This document shows positions 24,581 to 37,300 of a DNA stretch of 64,000 nucleotides, piece by piece. Under the pieces are notes generated by a model. The model was not told where the DNA came from, did not search any database, and saw only the letters and a list, made by a program, of their open reading frames with translations. Origin of the DNA: Cannabis sativa (lineage: Eukaryota; Streptophyta; Magnoliopsida; Rosales; Cannabaceae); contig NW_026870043.1 in NCBI RefSeq assembly GCF_029168945.1, forward strand, positions 7,818,501 through 7,882,500, written 5' to 3'. Within the stretch, counting starts at the first letter, position 1. Each line of letters begins with the position of its first letter. A program made the position numbers and the translations under genes.

Positions 24581-26387
24581 TGTTGGGTTTTATGCCCTAA
24601 ATAAAACTCATTTCAATATAATCAGATTTACTTATTAATATAGATCAGAAATATCATTTAATGTTGCATGGTTCACATGATTTATTTCATGATTATATGT
24701 ACATAATGTATAAATTCATCTGAAACCCTTTTCACATACTTGATCCTGTTTATTGTGCCGTCAACACATTGGAAAGTAAACATGACTATGTGAATAAAGT
24801 TTCCTAGATTTATCAGACATAGGGTTTTACTGATATGATAATCTACAGCAGAGTTTACTTGCATTTGGAGAAGTGCTATGTTCTTTCCAGAGCATTGGTT
24901 AATGTAAAGCTCAGGTTGGATGCATGGAGTATGCATCGGAAGGGACCGATATTGAACTTTGACTTAGATTTATTAAACTTACCGTAATATCTATTCAAGT
25001 CAATATCGCCTAGTTGATCCTAGATCAAATGTTCTTAATCCTGTTATGATTAGGCTCAATCTTGAAAGGCTATTCGTGTTCTTTGATTTGTTAGTTAAGC
25101 CTACTTTTAGGTCAGGGTGATACGTACATTTTGGGAACACGGTAGTGCAATTGAGTGGGAGCGCTATCATAAACATGGAATCTATAGCTTCTATCTGGCG
25201 AATAGTAAGCAAAGGATGATCTCCTTCGAGCTTGACCAAACGAACATAAATGGTGGAGTACTCATTTCACATTAGCTGAAATATCATTTATACGGGGTCA
25301 AGTGTTTTAAGGAATAAATACATTGTAGGGTGTAACGGTAATTTAATCCCTTTACAGTGTAGATCATTCATATAGAGGATCATTGATCACATTAGGATTA
25401 TAACAATGGATAACTAATGATGTGTCTATATGGTGGAACATATAGAGCATTCTCTGTACTGAGAGTGCAATTCTAAGTTCTATGCGTGGATTCAACGAAG
25501 AATTAATAAGTTAGTGAATTTTAGTGCTAAATTCTTGATCTACTTATTGGAAGCTCGGTTATGTAGACCCATGGTCCCCCCACTAGTTGAGATAATATTG
25601 CTTGTAAGACTCATGTAATTTGTTTTGATTAATCAATTATAATTCTCAAATTAGACTATGTCTATTTGTGAAATTTTCACTAAGTAAGGGCGAAATTGTA
25701 AAGAAAGAGTTTATAGGGGCATATTTGTTAATTATGATACTTTGTATGGTTCAATTAATAAATATGATAAATGACAATATTATTTAATAATTATTTATAG
25801 TTATTAAATAGTTAGAATTGGCATTTAAATGGTTGAATTAGGAAATTGGCATTTTTGAGAAATTCAGATACAAAAGGTGTTAAAATTGCAAAATTGCAAA
25901 GCCCAAGGCCCAATCCACTAAGGCATGGCCGGCCACCTATTGTGTGTGTTTTAAATTGATTTCTTCAGACTTCTTCTGATTCAGAAAAACTGAGCCTTCT
26001 CTCTCCCTATCTTTAGCAACCACTTCTTCTTTCTTTTTCCTTGATAATTTCGAAATCCTTAGTGATTAGAGTAGTGCCCACACACATCAAGTGATACCTC
26101 AATCATAGTGAGGAAGATCGTGAAGAAAGACTTTCAGCAAGAAGGAGTTTCAGCATCAAAGATTTAGAGAAAGAGATCCAGGTTCAGATATTGATAATGC
26201 TCTGCTACAGAAAGGAATCAAGGGCTAGATATCTAAACGGAAGGAGTCATTTAATTCCGCTGCACCCAATGTAAGGTTTCTTAAACTTTATATGTGTTTA
26301 ATTTATCGTTTTAGAAAGTTCATATTTAGGATGTTAATAAACATACTTGTGAGTAGATCTAAGATCCTGGTAAAATAATTTCCAACA
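24581..26387 (+). repeat. Copia 5' LTR (1,807 bp)
   Basis: Starts TGTTGGGTTTTATGCCC and ends TTTCCAACA, the terminal TG...CA form of LTRs. It is colinear with the LTRs at 32,022, 40,174, 43,251, 51,925 and 54,814. Compared with 43,251-44,971 it lacks about 102 bases at about 25,959; the missing stretch includes the TATAAATAG promoter box. It is therefore probably a poor promoter. Antisense reading frames inside it, such as 25,000-25,239, recur in sister LTRs only because the LTRs are homologous. Confidence 0.9.
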
Positions 26388-26389
26388 AC

Positions 26390-26402
26390 TGGTCTCAGAG
26401 CC
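26390..26402 (+). other. Primer-binding site, initiator-Met type
   Basis: TGGTCTCAGAGCC two bases after the LTR end. It differs by one base from the usual TGGTATCAGAGCC. Confidence 0.85.
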
Positions 26403-29400
26403 ATGGTAATTGATTTACTTGCAAGAAATTTGGACTTTAAAACGATTGTTTGTATGTTCTTTGGATGGTATCATGTTGTATTGAGTGTTATTTGATGATT
26501 GATTGATGTTTGTGAAATTTTCGTGAAAAATAATTGCGACTTCATCTCTGCAATTATTTTTATTGGATAGTATGGAAAAAATTAAGCAAGTTAGCCTTTT
26601 ACAGAACTTAATTTGGATTTTATTTGAATTAGTTATGATTTTTTGAAGATTTGAAAAAATCGGCCGAAATTTTGTGATATATTTTGCTGCGATCGCAAAT
26701 CTGTCCGTACAGTTTCGAATTTTTTCGTTTTTCTTCGATTTTTCATGCTTTTTCATGTAATTAACTTCCGATTTTTTGTATGGTTTTGTATATATACTAT
26801 TACTATTCCTAATTCAATTCTAATTATCATTTTGAATTAATTTAATATTTTTTAAATTTAATTCAAGATATTAGTGTAATTTAAATTTGAATAGAATTAG
26901 TATCTATCTTCTTGCTTAAAAATCTATCTTATTTTTAGATTTGATTATATCTTTTTTTAAATTTAAAGTCAGATTTTATAAGATATTTATAAAATCTTTT
27001 AAGATATTTTTAAGATATCTTATCTTTTAAGATTTTTTTTTCAAAAATTAAATCTTTTTAGATATTTTGACCTTATTTAAATTTAAAGTAAGATATTTAT
27101 AATCATGTAATTTTAAATAGATATAAGATATTTTGCTAACTTTTAAATTTTGTTATTTTATTTATTTAAATTAAATTTAAAATCTGAAAAGATATTTCAT
27201 TTATCTTTTCTAATTTTTATTTAATTTTTATTTTTAAAATAACATTTAATTTTTAAAAGTAGTTAGCAAATTTTAAAATGATATTTAGGTTGGTTGAAAC
27301 CTAATTTTTCAAAATAGTAGGTTTAATTTTAAATATTTTTTTTAAATATTTCCGAAATTAAATTTTTTTTAAACTTTATTTTCGAAATTAATTAAATATT
27401 TTTTTTAATTATTTATTTTTTCAAAATTATTTATTTAAAATTAAATAAATCCTACATCCAACTATCCAGCTAACCTTGTTGCAGGAGTATGTGGTTTTAG
27501 CTTATGTGTAAGTTTTCAAAACCTATTATTACTTGATTGTAAATAGCCATGGTTACTTTTTGCCAGATCTAATGATCTGATGGCTCCCTTGGTCAAGATA
27601 ATAATTTGTAACAGGTATATTTACAATCTTCTTTCATCTGTGTATGACCTAGCAACATGATAGGACCCATCCAAAGTGTGCCTGTGTGAGCCTATGTGTT
27701 TAATTTTATTATAGATGCATAGGTTAATGTTGCTAAAATAAATTATCATAGTTATTGATAGAATTTATTTAGGCCCATTTAGTTTTTGGGCCTATTAAAT
27801 TAATAACAGTTGTTCTTATTAAGGTTAAATTCCTCTCTTTTGGGCCTTGTGTGAGAGTTGGGAGCCATAGAAGTGGGTACGACATACTGAACCCAGCACC
27901 CCCTCACACAAACTACCCCAATTGTGAAGGCTCATTTGCCTGATTTGAACAACTGTACTAGGTTAATTACACTAGTTTAACCTAATAAAATTGATTAGAA
28001 ACATAATTAATTTCATTTATTTTGAAATAATTTAAGAAAAATATAGTTTAAAGAATTTTTTATTCTAAGCTAAACTATATGTATTTTCTTGTATTTAATT
28101 AAATATAGAATTATAACCATCTAGATTCTTTCTGGAGCTTAATTTAAATTTTTCATTAAATATTCCTATTTAAGTTGATATTTAGTTATCTTCAACTAAC
28201 CAACTTAAATCTGAATATCTTTTGGATTTAAAATTTCAAAATTAAGTTGAGGAATTTTAGGCATTGGTTATTAAGATTCTTTAGATATTTTTTAAGTTAA
28301 TATCTTTTCAAATATTAACTTAAAATGGAATATTTTTAAATTAAGTGGTTACAACTTAATTTCTGATATTTAATTAAATTTAAATTTGAAAATATTTAAG
28401 TTCTAGATTTTTTCTAATACAACTTAAATTAGATATTTTTCAAATTTTGTGGAAAAGATACTTAGTCAAATAAGATATTTTCTAGATAGTTATTTCTAGA
28501 CTACTTATTATTTCTAATATTAAATGGGAAAATACTATACATTGTGAAATTAATTATTTTAAATAATTAATTTTGGTACAATTTATTTTAAGTATATTTT
28601 TTCCTAGTATTAAACTAGAGATTAATAATTAAGCCTTCTCTACACTTAATTATTTATTTCTTGAATTTAATACATTTAATTAATTTGAAAATAAATATCT
28701 AAGTTGATTTTTATCATCATACTTAAATATTTCTTTTTCATGACATTTAATTAAATAGAAAATTATTTTTAGTTGAAATTTATTTTTTCAACTAAATTTA
28801 AATAATTTTCAAAATATATTTTTTTTATTTTATTAATCAATTTTCGAAATTGCATTTCTTAAATGCTAGAATTTCGAATTTTATCTTGAAAAATAGATTA
28901 AGTTGTAAATTAATTATTTATTTTAATTAATTCTTGGATCAACTTAAATCAATGATTTTTTCATTTATTGATTAATTTAAAATAAATTGAATTAAAGTAT
29001 ATTATTAGAAATTGAATTAATTAGTCAAAGAAAATCTAGATAGGTGATATTTTTGCTTGAAATATTTTTCTAGTATATTTAATTAAATAGAAAATTTATA
29101 TTTAAGTTGATTTTCATCATCATACTTAAATATTTGAAATTTTTCTTATATATTTAATTAAATAGGAAAATTATATTTTTTGTTGTAAATTAATTTTATT
29201 AATTAATTTTGGGCCAACATTAAATTAGAATAATTTTTCTAGGATTAAGTTTTTTATTTTAACTTGCATTTTCAAAAATTGTATTCTTAAATACTTTAAT
29301 TTTTCGAAATGCAATATATATATTTATAGAAAATTAAATTTGAGTTGTAAATTAATTTAAATTAATTTTGTAACAACTTAAATTGAATATTTTTCTAAAT

Positions 29401-30525
29401 ATTTATTGGAAATTATTACTAAGATGGAAATAATTCATGTTATTCTCATATCCATCTAAGTAAAATTTATAAATATTAAATTAAAATTTATATTTAGAAT
29501 TTTTCATTCTAAATTGGAAATTTTAAATAAATATATATATTTAAAATAAATAAATTAAATAAAGAGAATCAATGAAAATACAACTCACTTTAAATAATGA
29601 GCTTGATTATTATTAAGATATTCGATCTCCATTGTTGGTCTTACAAAAGTTAAATGTTTTCAATATAACCTCGAGACGCTAGACTTCGTCCCCCTATGGA
29701 TGGTTATTCGTTGAACGCATTTAACACCGTAAGATTTCATTTGATAATTGTTTTGTAAGTTTTCGTCTCTATTAGACTCTCCCCTACGGTGACTACTTAG
29801 AGATAAACTTATGAAACATGAAACAATGGTGGAAGCTCATAAAATGAGAATAACCTTGACTCTCGCCTACCGGGACAACGTTGGATTCTTATTTTGATCG
29901 AATAAAAGGTTGCTAGAATGTTTATCATTTTAGACGAGCTGCCAACTCTATTCAATGAATGGTAGCTTTGACTCTCGCCTAAACGGGACACTGATATCAG
30001 TTTGTTGAAAACCTTGGAAATTATTTAGGATTGTAAGTTTTAGTATTTTCACTTGTCATTCCTACTTGCTATATGTTTATAATTTCTGAATTATGTATGA
30101 ATTTATATTATTTTCTGTTATTAAGTTGTAGTTTAATTTCGAATCTTCATTGTTGGTCTAACTTGGCTTGTTTATCTAATGAGATAAATCCCTAGTGGAT
30201 TTTAACCATTAGACATACATAATAGTGTTAGATATCGAAAGATAAATATTGTATATGCGACATCTAGCTGTTCATCAATTGATGACACCTTAGACTAGTA
30301 TTTTTACGATATGAAACAAGAAGATTGCATAAATAAGATTACTTTGTCTTTCGCTAATCGAAGCATCGTTGGATTCTTATTTATAAACGAAATTATCCTA
30401 ATTCCTCTTAGCTTATTCATTTCGAATTAGCTTAATAACATATCATTGGATGAATGGTCTATAAATCATTTCATGTCATTCTATATTTTCTCTTAAGAAA
30501 TTAAATGACGCATATGATTATAATC
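26403..30525 (+). other. Long AT-rich non-coding leader of the copia element
   Basis: About 4.1 kb between the primer-binding site and recognisable pol, where gag would be expected. It is extremely AT-rich, with no sense reading frame of note and no CCHC zinc knuckle. Conserved islands match the other copies: 27,780-27,960 (matching 38,760-38,930 and 50,390-50,560) and a module at about 29,610-29,995 with the box GACTCTCGCCTA at 29,860 and 29,970. A diverged second module follows at about 30,120-30,480. A minus-strand open frame at 26,415-26,756 has a shorter homologue in the sister copy but shows no domain. Confidence 0.7.
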
Positions 30526-31964
30526 CCGAAATTCTATTCCCAATTGATATAAATCCTCAATCTTAGAAATCTCCTACTTGTATGGGCAAATCTGACTTAG
30601 AGTTTGTATTAGTAGTGGTGGTCCAAGAAAGAATTACTCATTATATTTGGTTGAATTTAAGTCTTTGACTTTAATTTTAGAATCCAAACAGAAATTTTCT
30701 TATATTTCTAATTCCAGATACAATACAGTTACACTTTCTCAAGTGTTTAATATCCATCTTTTATTAATGGATTCAAACTGTATGGAATATGAGTTAGGTA
30801 TTCTGTGACCAGGATCCACTTGCAGTATTCTAAGAACTCTTTCATGTAACTAAACCTATGTCATCATAGACACTACCACATTTTTTTTAATCTATGGCAT
30901 TTGTATCTTGTTTATAGTGGATTTGACAAGATCAATCTCTGCAAAGAGTTAATATGCCTATATCCACTGAAAGTAGTTCATCTCATTCGCAGATGGATGT
31001 ACATTCAGGGGTGGATATGAGTTTTTCGTTGTATTCTTCAAACTATAACTCTAGATTATACCTTTTAGCAAGAAATTTGAAATGTTTGAAAATTTTCATT
31101 AATTTCTAGCAATGGTTAAAACCATTAAGGTAAGTGGTTAAAGATCTTGCGAACTGATAGGGGTGGAGAAATAGTTAGTAGATATGCAGTTCAAAGATCA
31201 TTAAATTGATTTTTGAATTATATCCAAACTTACCTCCCCAGAAATTTCGAGTTGCATATTGATGATTAGTCACTAGTCGTTGCCTAAATCCTTCTATGGT
31301 AATACAATTCAGAATGATGTAATGGTTGTATACTTAATGTAAATCATTACTAGATTCATGGATGACCTAATCAAAATCTTAAGAAAGGCTAGAACTGTTA
31401 ACCATGGTTTGTTAGCTGTTCTAAGTGATTAGGGGTGGACCATCCCATTGTCAATAGATAAGAAAGTGTTTGTTCAAACAAATACTACTTTTCTAAGATA
31501 ATGACTAAGTCTGAAAACTAGTAGCAAATAAAGGAGATATTTAATTCTTGATTCCAAAAGTGTTCTATCATCTTACATATGATGATCCCACTGCCTCTGT
31601 TGTCTTGTCACAACCAAAGAGGTTAATACCATTTAGTTTTCTTCGACATAATTCACGGTACCTTGTCGTAGTGGGAGAGTTTCTAGGAACTCACCTTCTT
31701 ATGACTTGGGAGACACTAGTGATTAAAATCCATTGTGAGTTTAAACAAGTAATGGATTGTCAAGATAAGAAACTAAGAAGAAAGCCAATAGAACTATGGT
31801 TTAATCCATTCACATGGAATAACCTAAAGTTTTCTATTACAAGGACATAAAAGGAAATTTTTGTTTATAAGTCTATTCAATAGACTTAACAAAACTTCCT
31901 GTTCCTAGTATTATAGGTTTGAGTTTATCTAAACCTATGGCTTATGGTATACCTGGTAATTATA
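30526..31964 (+). pseudogene. Decayed copia pol (protease to RT start), truncated
   Basis: Nucleotide similarity to the better preserved pol at 34,229-37,300 shows degraded traces of the pre-integrase domain (near 30,880-30,920), integrase (AGGGGTGGATATGAG near 31,008; GATAGGGGTGGAG near 31,158) and the integrase-RT linker (GTCGTAGTGGGAGAGTTT near 31,665). Stops and frameshifts are frequent, including TAG triplets right after the GATAGGGGTGGAG block. The same lesions occur in the minus-strand element at 45,559-47,830. It ends at the duplication breakpoint and is non-functional. Confidence 0.75.
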
Positions 31965-32021
31965 GGTTATGGTTCGAGTCCCGGATTTAGATCTGGGTCT
32001 GGGTTCGTAGGTCCTAGTCTG
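31965..32021 (+). repeat. Satellite start of the next duplication unit
   Basis: 57 bases identical in layout to 23,341-23,397, ending in GTCTG (32,017-32,021). That pentamer is repeated at 42,063-42,067 as the target-site duplication of the copia element inserted here. Confidence 0.9.
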
Positions 32022-33911
32022 TGTTGGATATTATTTTACCAGGATCTTAGATCTACTCGCAAGTATGTTTATTAACATCCTAAATATGAACTTTCTAAAA
32101 CGATAAATTAAACACATATAAAGTTTAAGAAACCTTACATTGGGTGAAGCAGAATATAATGACTCCTTCCGTTCAGATCTCTAACCCTTGATTCCTTTCT
32201 GTAGCAGAGTATTATCAAGATCTGAACCTGGATCTTCTTCTCTGAATCCTTGATGCTGAATCTCCTTTGCTGATGATCTTTCTTCACGATCTTCCTCACT
32301 ATGATTGAGGTATTGCTTGATGTGTGTGGGCACTACTCTAATCACTAAGAGAGGTTCGACATATGAAGGAAGAATAGAGAGAGAGAGTGGCGGCTAGAGA
32401 AGAGAGTGGAGGCTCAGGTTTTTCTGATTCAGAAAGTGTAATTTTCCTGAAGCCTTCACTATCTATTTATAGCATTCCACTAGGGTTAGATTTGAATTAT
32501 ATGGCATTAAAATAATGAAAAAATCAATTTAAAAAGCTACAATAGGTGGCCGGCCCTGGCTAGGTGGACTGGGCCTTGATTTTTGCAATTTTGCAATTTT
32601 AACACCTTTTGTATCTGATTTTCTCAAAAATGCCAATTTCCTAATTCAATCATTTAAATGCCAATTCTAACTATTTAATAACTATAAATAATTATTAAAT
32701 AATATTGTCATTTATCATATTTATTAATTGAACCATACAAAGTATCATAATTAACAAATATGCCCCTATTAACTCTTTCTTTACAAATTCGCCCTTACTT
32801 AGTGAAAATTTCACAAATAGACATAGTCTAATTCGTGAATTATAATTGATTAATCAAAACCAATTATATGAGTCTTACAAGCAATATTATCTCAACTAGT
32901 GGGGGGACCATGGGTCTATATAACTGAGCTTCCAATAAGTAGATCAAGAATTTCGCACTAAAATTCACTAACTTATTAATTCTTCGTTGAATCCACGCAT
33001 AGAACTTAGAATTGCACTCTCAGTATATAGAATGCTCTATATGTTCCACCATATAGACACATCATTAGTTATCCATTGTTATAATCCTAATGTGATCAAT
33101 GATCCTCTATATGAATGATCTACACAGTAAAGGGATTAAATTACCGTAACACCCTACTATGTATTTTATCCTTAAAACACTTGACCCCGTATAAATGATT
33201 TTCAGCTTATGTGAAATGAGATCTCCACCATTTATTTTCGTTTGGTCAAGCTCGAAGGAAATCATCCTTTGCTTACTATTTGCCAGATAGAAGCTATAGA
33301 TTCCATGTTTATGCTAGCGCTCCCACTCAATTGCACTACCGTGTTCCCAAAAAGTATGTATCACCCTGACCTAAAAGTAGGCTTAACTAACAATTCAAAG
33401 GAACACGAATAGCCTTTCAAGATTGAGCCTAATCATAACAGGATTAAGATCATTTGATCTAGGATCAACTTGGCGATATTGACTAGAATAGATTTTACGG
33501 TAAATTTAATTAAATCTAAGTCAAAGTTCAATATCGGTCCCTTCCAATGCATACTCCATGCATCCAACCTGAGCTTTACTTTAACCAATGTTCTGGAAAG
33601 AACATAGTATTTCTCCAAATACAAGTAAACTCTTGTTGTAGATTATCATATCAGTAAAACCCTGTGTCTGATAAATCTAGGAAACTTTATTCACATAGTC
33701 ATGTCTACTTTCCAATGTGATGACAGCACAATAAACATGATCAAGTATGTGAAAAGGGTTTAAGATGAATTTATAAATCAAATAGACAAGCTATTGATAA
33801 AGTGAACCAAAACATACACAAATGAATGAAAAATACTTCTGTTTCTTTATTGATGTTGAATAAAATAGATTACATTGAAATGGAGTTTTATTTAGGGCAT
33901 AAAACCTAACA
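32022..33911 (-). repeat. Copia 3' LTR (1,890 bp)
   Basis: Plus-strand ends are TGTTGGATATT and CCTAACA. It is paired with 40,174-42,062; I count roughly 15-20 substitutions and small indels, so the insertion is fairly young. It contains the minus-strand TATA box at 32,464-32,472. Confidence 0.92.
32464..32472 (-). promoter_or_regulatory. LTR TATA box
   Basis: TATAAATAG on the minus strand, conserved at the same place in the sister LTRs (40,614-40,622; 44,494-44,502; 52,365-52,373; 56,250-56,258). It is the likely core promoter of the LTR. Confidence 0.65.
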
Positions 33912-33922
33912 AACTCCCACTT
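33912..33922 (-). other. Polypurine tract
   Basis: Minus-strand AAGTGGGAGTT directly before the 3' LTR, the primer site for plus-strand DNA synthesis. The same sequence precedes the LTR at 54,814; the copy at 45,559 is mutated. Confidence 0.8.
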
Positions 33923-33940
33923 GCACTAATATAAAACTAA

Positions 33941-34192
33941 TTAGTACATATCAATTAATCCTAAATTCTGACGGTGCTTTTCAAAGGTTGTCACGGCCAA
34001 GACTTTGGTAAATGGATCAGCCAAGTTGTCCTCTGTGTCGACTTTCTCAACTAGTACATCCCCTCTTGCCACGTATTCTCTGATAATGTGATACTTCCTT
34101 TCAATGTGTTTGCTTCTCTTGTGGCTTCGAGGTTCTTTACTGTTTGCTATTGCTCCATTGTTATCACAGAGTAGTACCGCAGGCTTTTCCAT
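33941..34192 (-). pseudogene. Copia RNase H, C-terminal part (frameshifted off)
   Basis: An 83-residue frame holding the end of the copia RNase H domain: LLCDNNGAIANS with its catalytic-type Asp, the SHKRSKHIERKYH block, and the NLADPFTK ending. It is separated from the upstream RT/RNase H frame by a frameshift. Compared with the intact counterpart at 54,440-54,763, one base is missing shortly after the EAEYIA motif, so the upstream frame terminates early and this part lies in another frame. It would not be made as part of a normal polyprotein. Confidence 0.85.
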
Positions 34193-34228
34193 TCCAGAAC
34201 AACTCCTATGCTTTGGTGAAGAACTTTC

Positions 34229-35437
34229 TTAGCCGTACAAGTTCTTTAGCGGCTTCACCGTCGCTATGTATTCAGCTTCCATAGTTGAGTCCGATATCGA
34301 GGTTTGTTTAGCACTTCTCCAAACCACCGCTCCACCCCCAAGAGTAAACACCATCCCAGATGTTGATTTCCTGTCTTCAAGACTTGCCTGGGAATCTGAA
34401 TCAGTGTAGCCTATGGGATTTAAAGCACCACCCTTGTAGACTAACACAAGATTCCTTGTACTCTTTAAGTATTTCAAAATATACTTAACTGCATTCCAAT
34501 GTTCTTGTCCTGGATTAGACTGATACCTGCTCACGATTCCAACAGCATAACAGATGTCAGGTCTAGTGCACAACATTGCATACATTAGACTTCCAACTGC
34601 AGAGGCATAGGGAATATTTTCCATGTCCTCTATCTCTTGAGGATCAGTCGCTGACTGTTCCTTAGATAGACGAATACCAAATCTAGAGGGCATGTTTGCC
34701 CCATTGGCATTGTTCATGAAGAATCTCTCTAAGACTTTGTCTATGTAGGCTGTTTGAGAGAGAGCAAGAGATCTGTTCTTCCGGTTTCTGATAATCTGAA
34801 TACCAAGAACATAGGCTGCTTCACCCAAATCTTTCATTTCGAATTGAGTGTTGAGCCATTCCTTAATGTGAGTAATTTTCTTGATATTGTTTCCAATGAT
34901 CAAAATGTCATCAACATAAAGGACCAGGAATACTACTATTTGGTCTTCCTTGAGTTGGTAAACACAAGGTTCATCTTCATTCTGAAGAAAGCCGTAGGTC
35001 TTGATGATTTCATCAAACCTTTTGTTCCATGAGCGAGAAGCTTGCTTAAGTCCATAGATAGACTTGTTTAACTTGCAAACTTTCTTTTCTTGCCCAGGAA
35101 GAACATAACCTTCTGGTTGCTCCATATAGATGGTTTCTTCAAGTACCCCATTAAGGAAGGCAGTCTTCACATCCATTTTCCAGATTTCATAATCGAAAGC
35201 AGCAGCTATGGAGAGAAGAATTCGGATGGATTTGAGCATGGCAACAGGACTAAAAGTTTCCTCATAGTCCACACCTTCTCTTTGGGTATAACCCTTGGCT
35301 ACAAGTCTAGCTTTAAAAGTTTCGACTTCGCCTCCAGCTCCTCTTTTCTTCTTGTAAACCCACTTGCATCCTATCGGGTGATAGTCGTCAGGTGCGTCTA
35401 CATATACCCAGACTTTGTTCTTTTTCATGGAATCCAT
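34229..35437 (-). pseudogene. Copia reverse transcriptase and RNase H N-terminal part
   Basis: 402 residues of the RVT_2-type copia reverse transcriptase, which copies element RNA into DNA. Visible motifs: KWVYKKK (about 25-31), KARLVAKG, MDVKTAFLNG with the first catalytic Asp at 89, the active-site YVDD at 174-177, then the RNase H start (YTDSD, STSGMVF, STMEAEY). The frame is continuous with the upstream protease-integrase frame except for one TAA at 35,441-35,443; the Met used here as start is internal. A one-base deletion after EAEYIA throws off the last part of RNase H (33,941-34,192). The catalytic residues are intact but the product would be truncated. Confidence 0.92.
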
Positions 35438-35440
35438 TTC

Positions 35441-37300
35441 TTAATCCATGTCGGCTGACCATCGTTTCCGTTGCGGACTAGCCATTGCCTGTTTATAGGT
35501 TAATGGATCGTCATCAATACCGTCACCTACGACCATATTGATTTCACCATCCAAGCCATAACGAGCAGGTTTTGTTGAAACCCTCCCACTACGACGAGGT
35601 ACGGTTGTCTTTTGAACAGAAACTTTAGTAGTGGATTTCTCAGTTTGTTCAACTGAGGGAGTGGGATTGTCCTCTTCACGTGTGGAAGAGAACGGAACAT
35701 TGGAAGGACTTATATCTGTAAGCATTTCCTCCAACACTACTCTACTTTGTGATTTGAAATTCTTAATATAGTCATCTTCAAGGAAAGTGGCATTTGTAGA
35801 AACAAACACTTTATCATCCTTGCGAATATAAAATAGTCCACCCCTAGTCTCTTTAGAATTACCGACAAACATGCAAACTTCAGTACGTGACTCAAGTTTG
35901 CCGTCTTTCTTTCTTAAGACATGAGCAGGGCACCCCCAGATTCTGTAATGGCGTAAACTAGGTGTACGACCATTCCAAAGTTCTAAAGGTGTCTTAGGGA
36001 TTGATTTAGATGGAACAACATTTAAATTGTCAGTTGCCATCTGAATTGCATATCCCCAGAAGGACGTAGGTAGAGTTGAAAAACTAAGCATAGACCTAAC
36101 CATTTCCAAAAGCGTGCGATTCCGTCTTTCTGCAACTCCATTTTGCTGTGGAGTGCTAGGGGCGGTTAATTGGGATTCAATTCCAAGTTCAATTAAATGA
36201 TCTTTGAACTGCATATCCATATATTCTCCACCCCTATCAGTTTGCAAGATCTTTAATGATTTACCTAATTGGTTTTGGGCCAAAGCATGAAATTCTTGAA
36301 ACTTTGCAAATGTTTCAGATTTCTTATGCATAAGGTAAATTTGTCCATATCTAGAGTAATCGTCAATGAAAGTGACAAAGTACTCATAACCACCTCGGGC
36401 TTTGACATTCAAAGGTCCGCAGACATCGGAATGCACTAACCCTAGAGGGATTTTGGCACGCTCTCCCTTTGCAGAGAAAGAACATTTAGTCATTTTTCCT
36501 TCCAGGGCGGGACTCGCAACCGGCAATTCACCTAAGACGACATTTTTCAATGGACCGTCTTTGGTTAGCCTATTGAGTCTATCAAAGCCTATATGACCTA
36601 AACGTAAATGCCATAGATATGTTTCATTATCATTATCGATCTTTTGCTTTTTGTGGTTTCTAGGTTTAGCTACTTTAAAAAGTTTGTTATGTAGGGCAAA
36701 TGGTGTTTCTGGTCTAAGAACATAAAGCCCCTGTTCCATGGATGCAACAAAAATCTGAATGTCATTTCGAGAAATGGTAGAACCAGAATCCGAAAAATCT
36801 AATTTGTATTGTTGCAATTGTAAGCATGAAACAGAAACCAAGTTTCTACTGAAATATGGAATGTATAAGACATTGTCTAATTCCAAAATTCTGTTTTGAA
36901 ACTTGAGTTTGGCTTTTCCTCTAGCTCTAACCGAAACCATTTCGCCATTACCAACTTTAAGTTTCAACTCTCCGGATTTCAAATAATTCCAATTCTCAAG
37001 CAATTGCAATGAACAACTTACATGGTTTGTAGACCCAGAATCAAGAATCCAAATGGATTTATCATTCTCTAACACACATGATTCGAAGACTAAAGCATTA
37101 CTGCTTATTCGTTTGTTAATTGTTGTTCTTGCTAGTTCATTTTGTGGTGAAGTATAACTTGAGGAAGTGGAATCACTTTCTCTTATCTTCTCAACTAAGC
37201 TTGAAGTAGTAGGATTTATGGAGTTATGAACTATTTGCTCTTCAGAGTGAACAATTCCCAGGTTACCTGTTTTATGGAATTTAAAGTCCATCATGAGCAT
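35441..37300 (-). pseudogene. Copia protease, pre-integrase and integrase
   Basis: 619 residues. The aspartic protease motif DSGST is at 87-91. The GAG-pre-integrase domain carries HLRLGH (His 231, His 236). The integrase core has the DDE triad Asp 292 (VHSD), Asp 355 (QTDRGGEY) and Glu 391 (NGVAERRN), with the 35-residue Asp-Glu spacing typical of integrases, followed by the FWGYA and GCPAHV blocks. The Cys-Cys half of the integrase zinc finger is missing: residues 260-272 contain no cysteine. The frame ends at a TAA directly in phase with RT, two codons before the Met of the next piece. No gag or CCHC knuckle precedes residue 1, and the first Met is arbitrary. Confidence 0.92.

Larger units (their letters stand above)
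23341..31964 (+). repeat. Tandem segmental duplication unit, 8,624 bp
   Basis: The unit runs from satellite (23,341-24,580) through a copia LTR, leader and truncated decayed pol to 31,964, where the sequence jumps back to the unit's own start (GGTTATGGTTCGAG at 31,965). The next copy continues at 31,965-32,021 and, after a nested copia insertion, at 42,063-44,976. The tail of a preceding copy is at 22,433-23,340. Satellite segments 23,393-24,580 and 42,063-43,250 are both 1,188 bases and about 98% identical. Confidence 0.85.
24581..31964 (+). mobile_element. Truncated Ty1/copia element, plus strand, decayed pol
   Basis: Order on the plus strand: LTR (24,581-26,387), primer-binding site (26,390-26,402), long non-coding leader, then a decayed pol that stops at 31,964 at the duplication breakpoint. 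RT/RNase H and the 3' LTR are absent from this copy. The element sits at CTAGT, the same target found on both sides of the solo LTR at 43,251-44,971. This shows that the original insertion predates the duplication. Confidence 0.85.

Noticed and set aside
25000..25239. Antisense frame inside LTR, repeated at 43,661, 53,134 and 55,241
   Set aside because: Recurrence is explained by LTR homology; no conserved domain and no reason to expect translation.
26415..26756. Minus-strand frame beside the primer-binding site, homologue at 39,904-40,146
   Set aside because: Antisense to the element, no motif, degenerate in the third copy near 51,700; most likely shared descent of non-coding DNA.
34754..35458. 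Plus-strand frames opposite copia RT
   Set aside because: They are antisense shadows of the RT frame, which has clear motifs on the minus strand.
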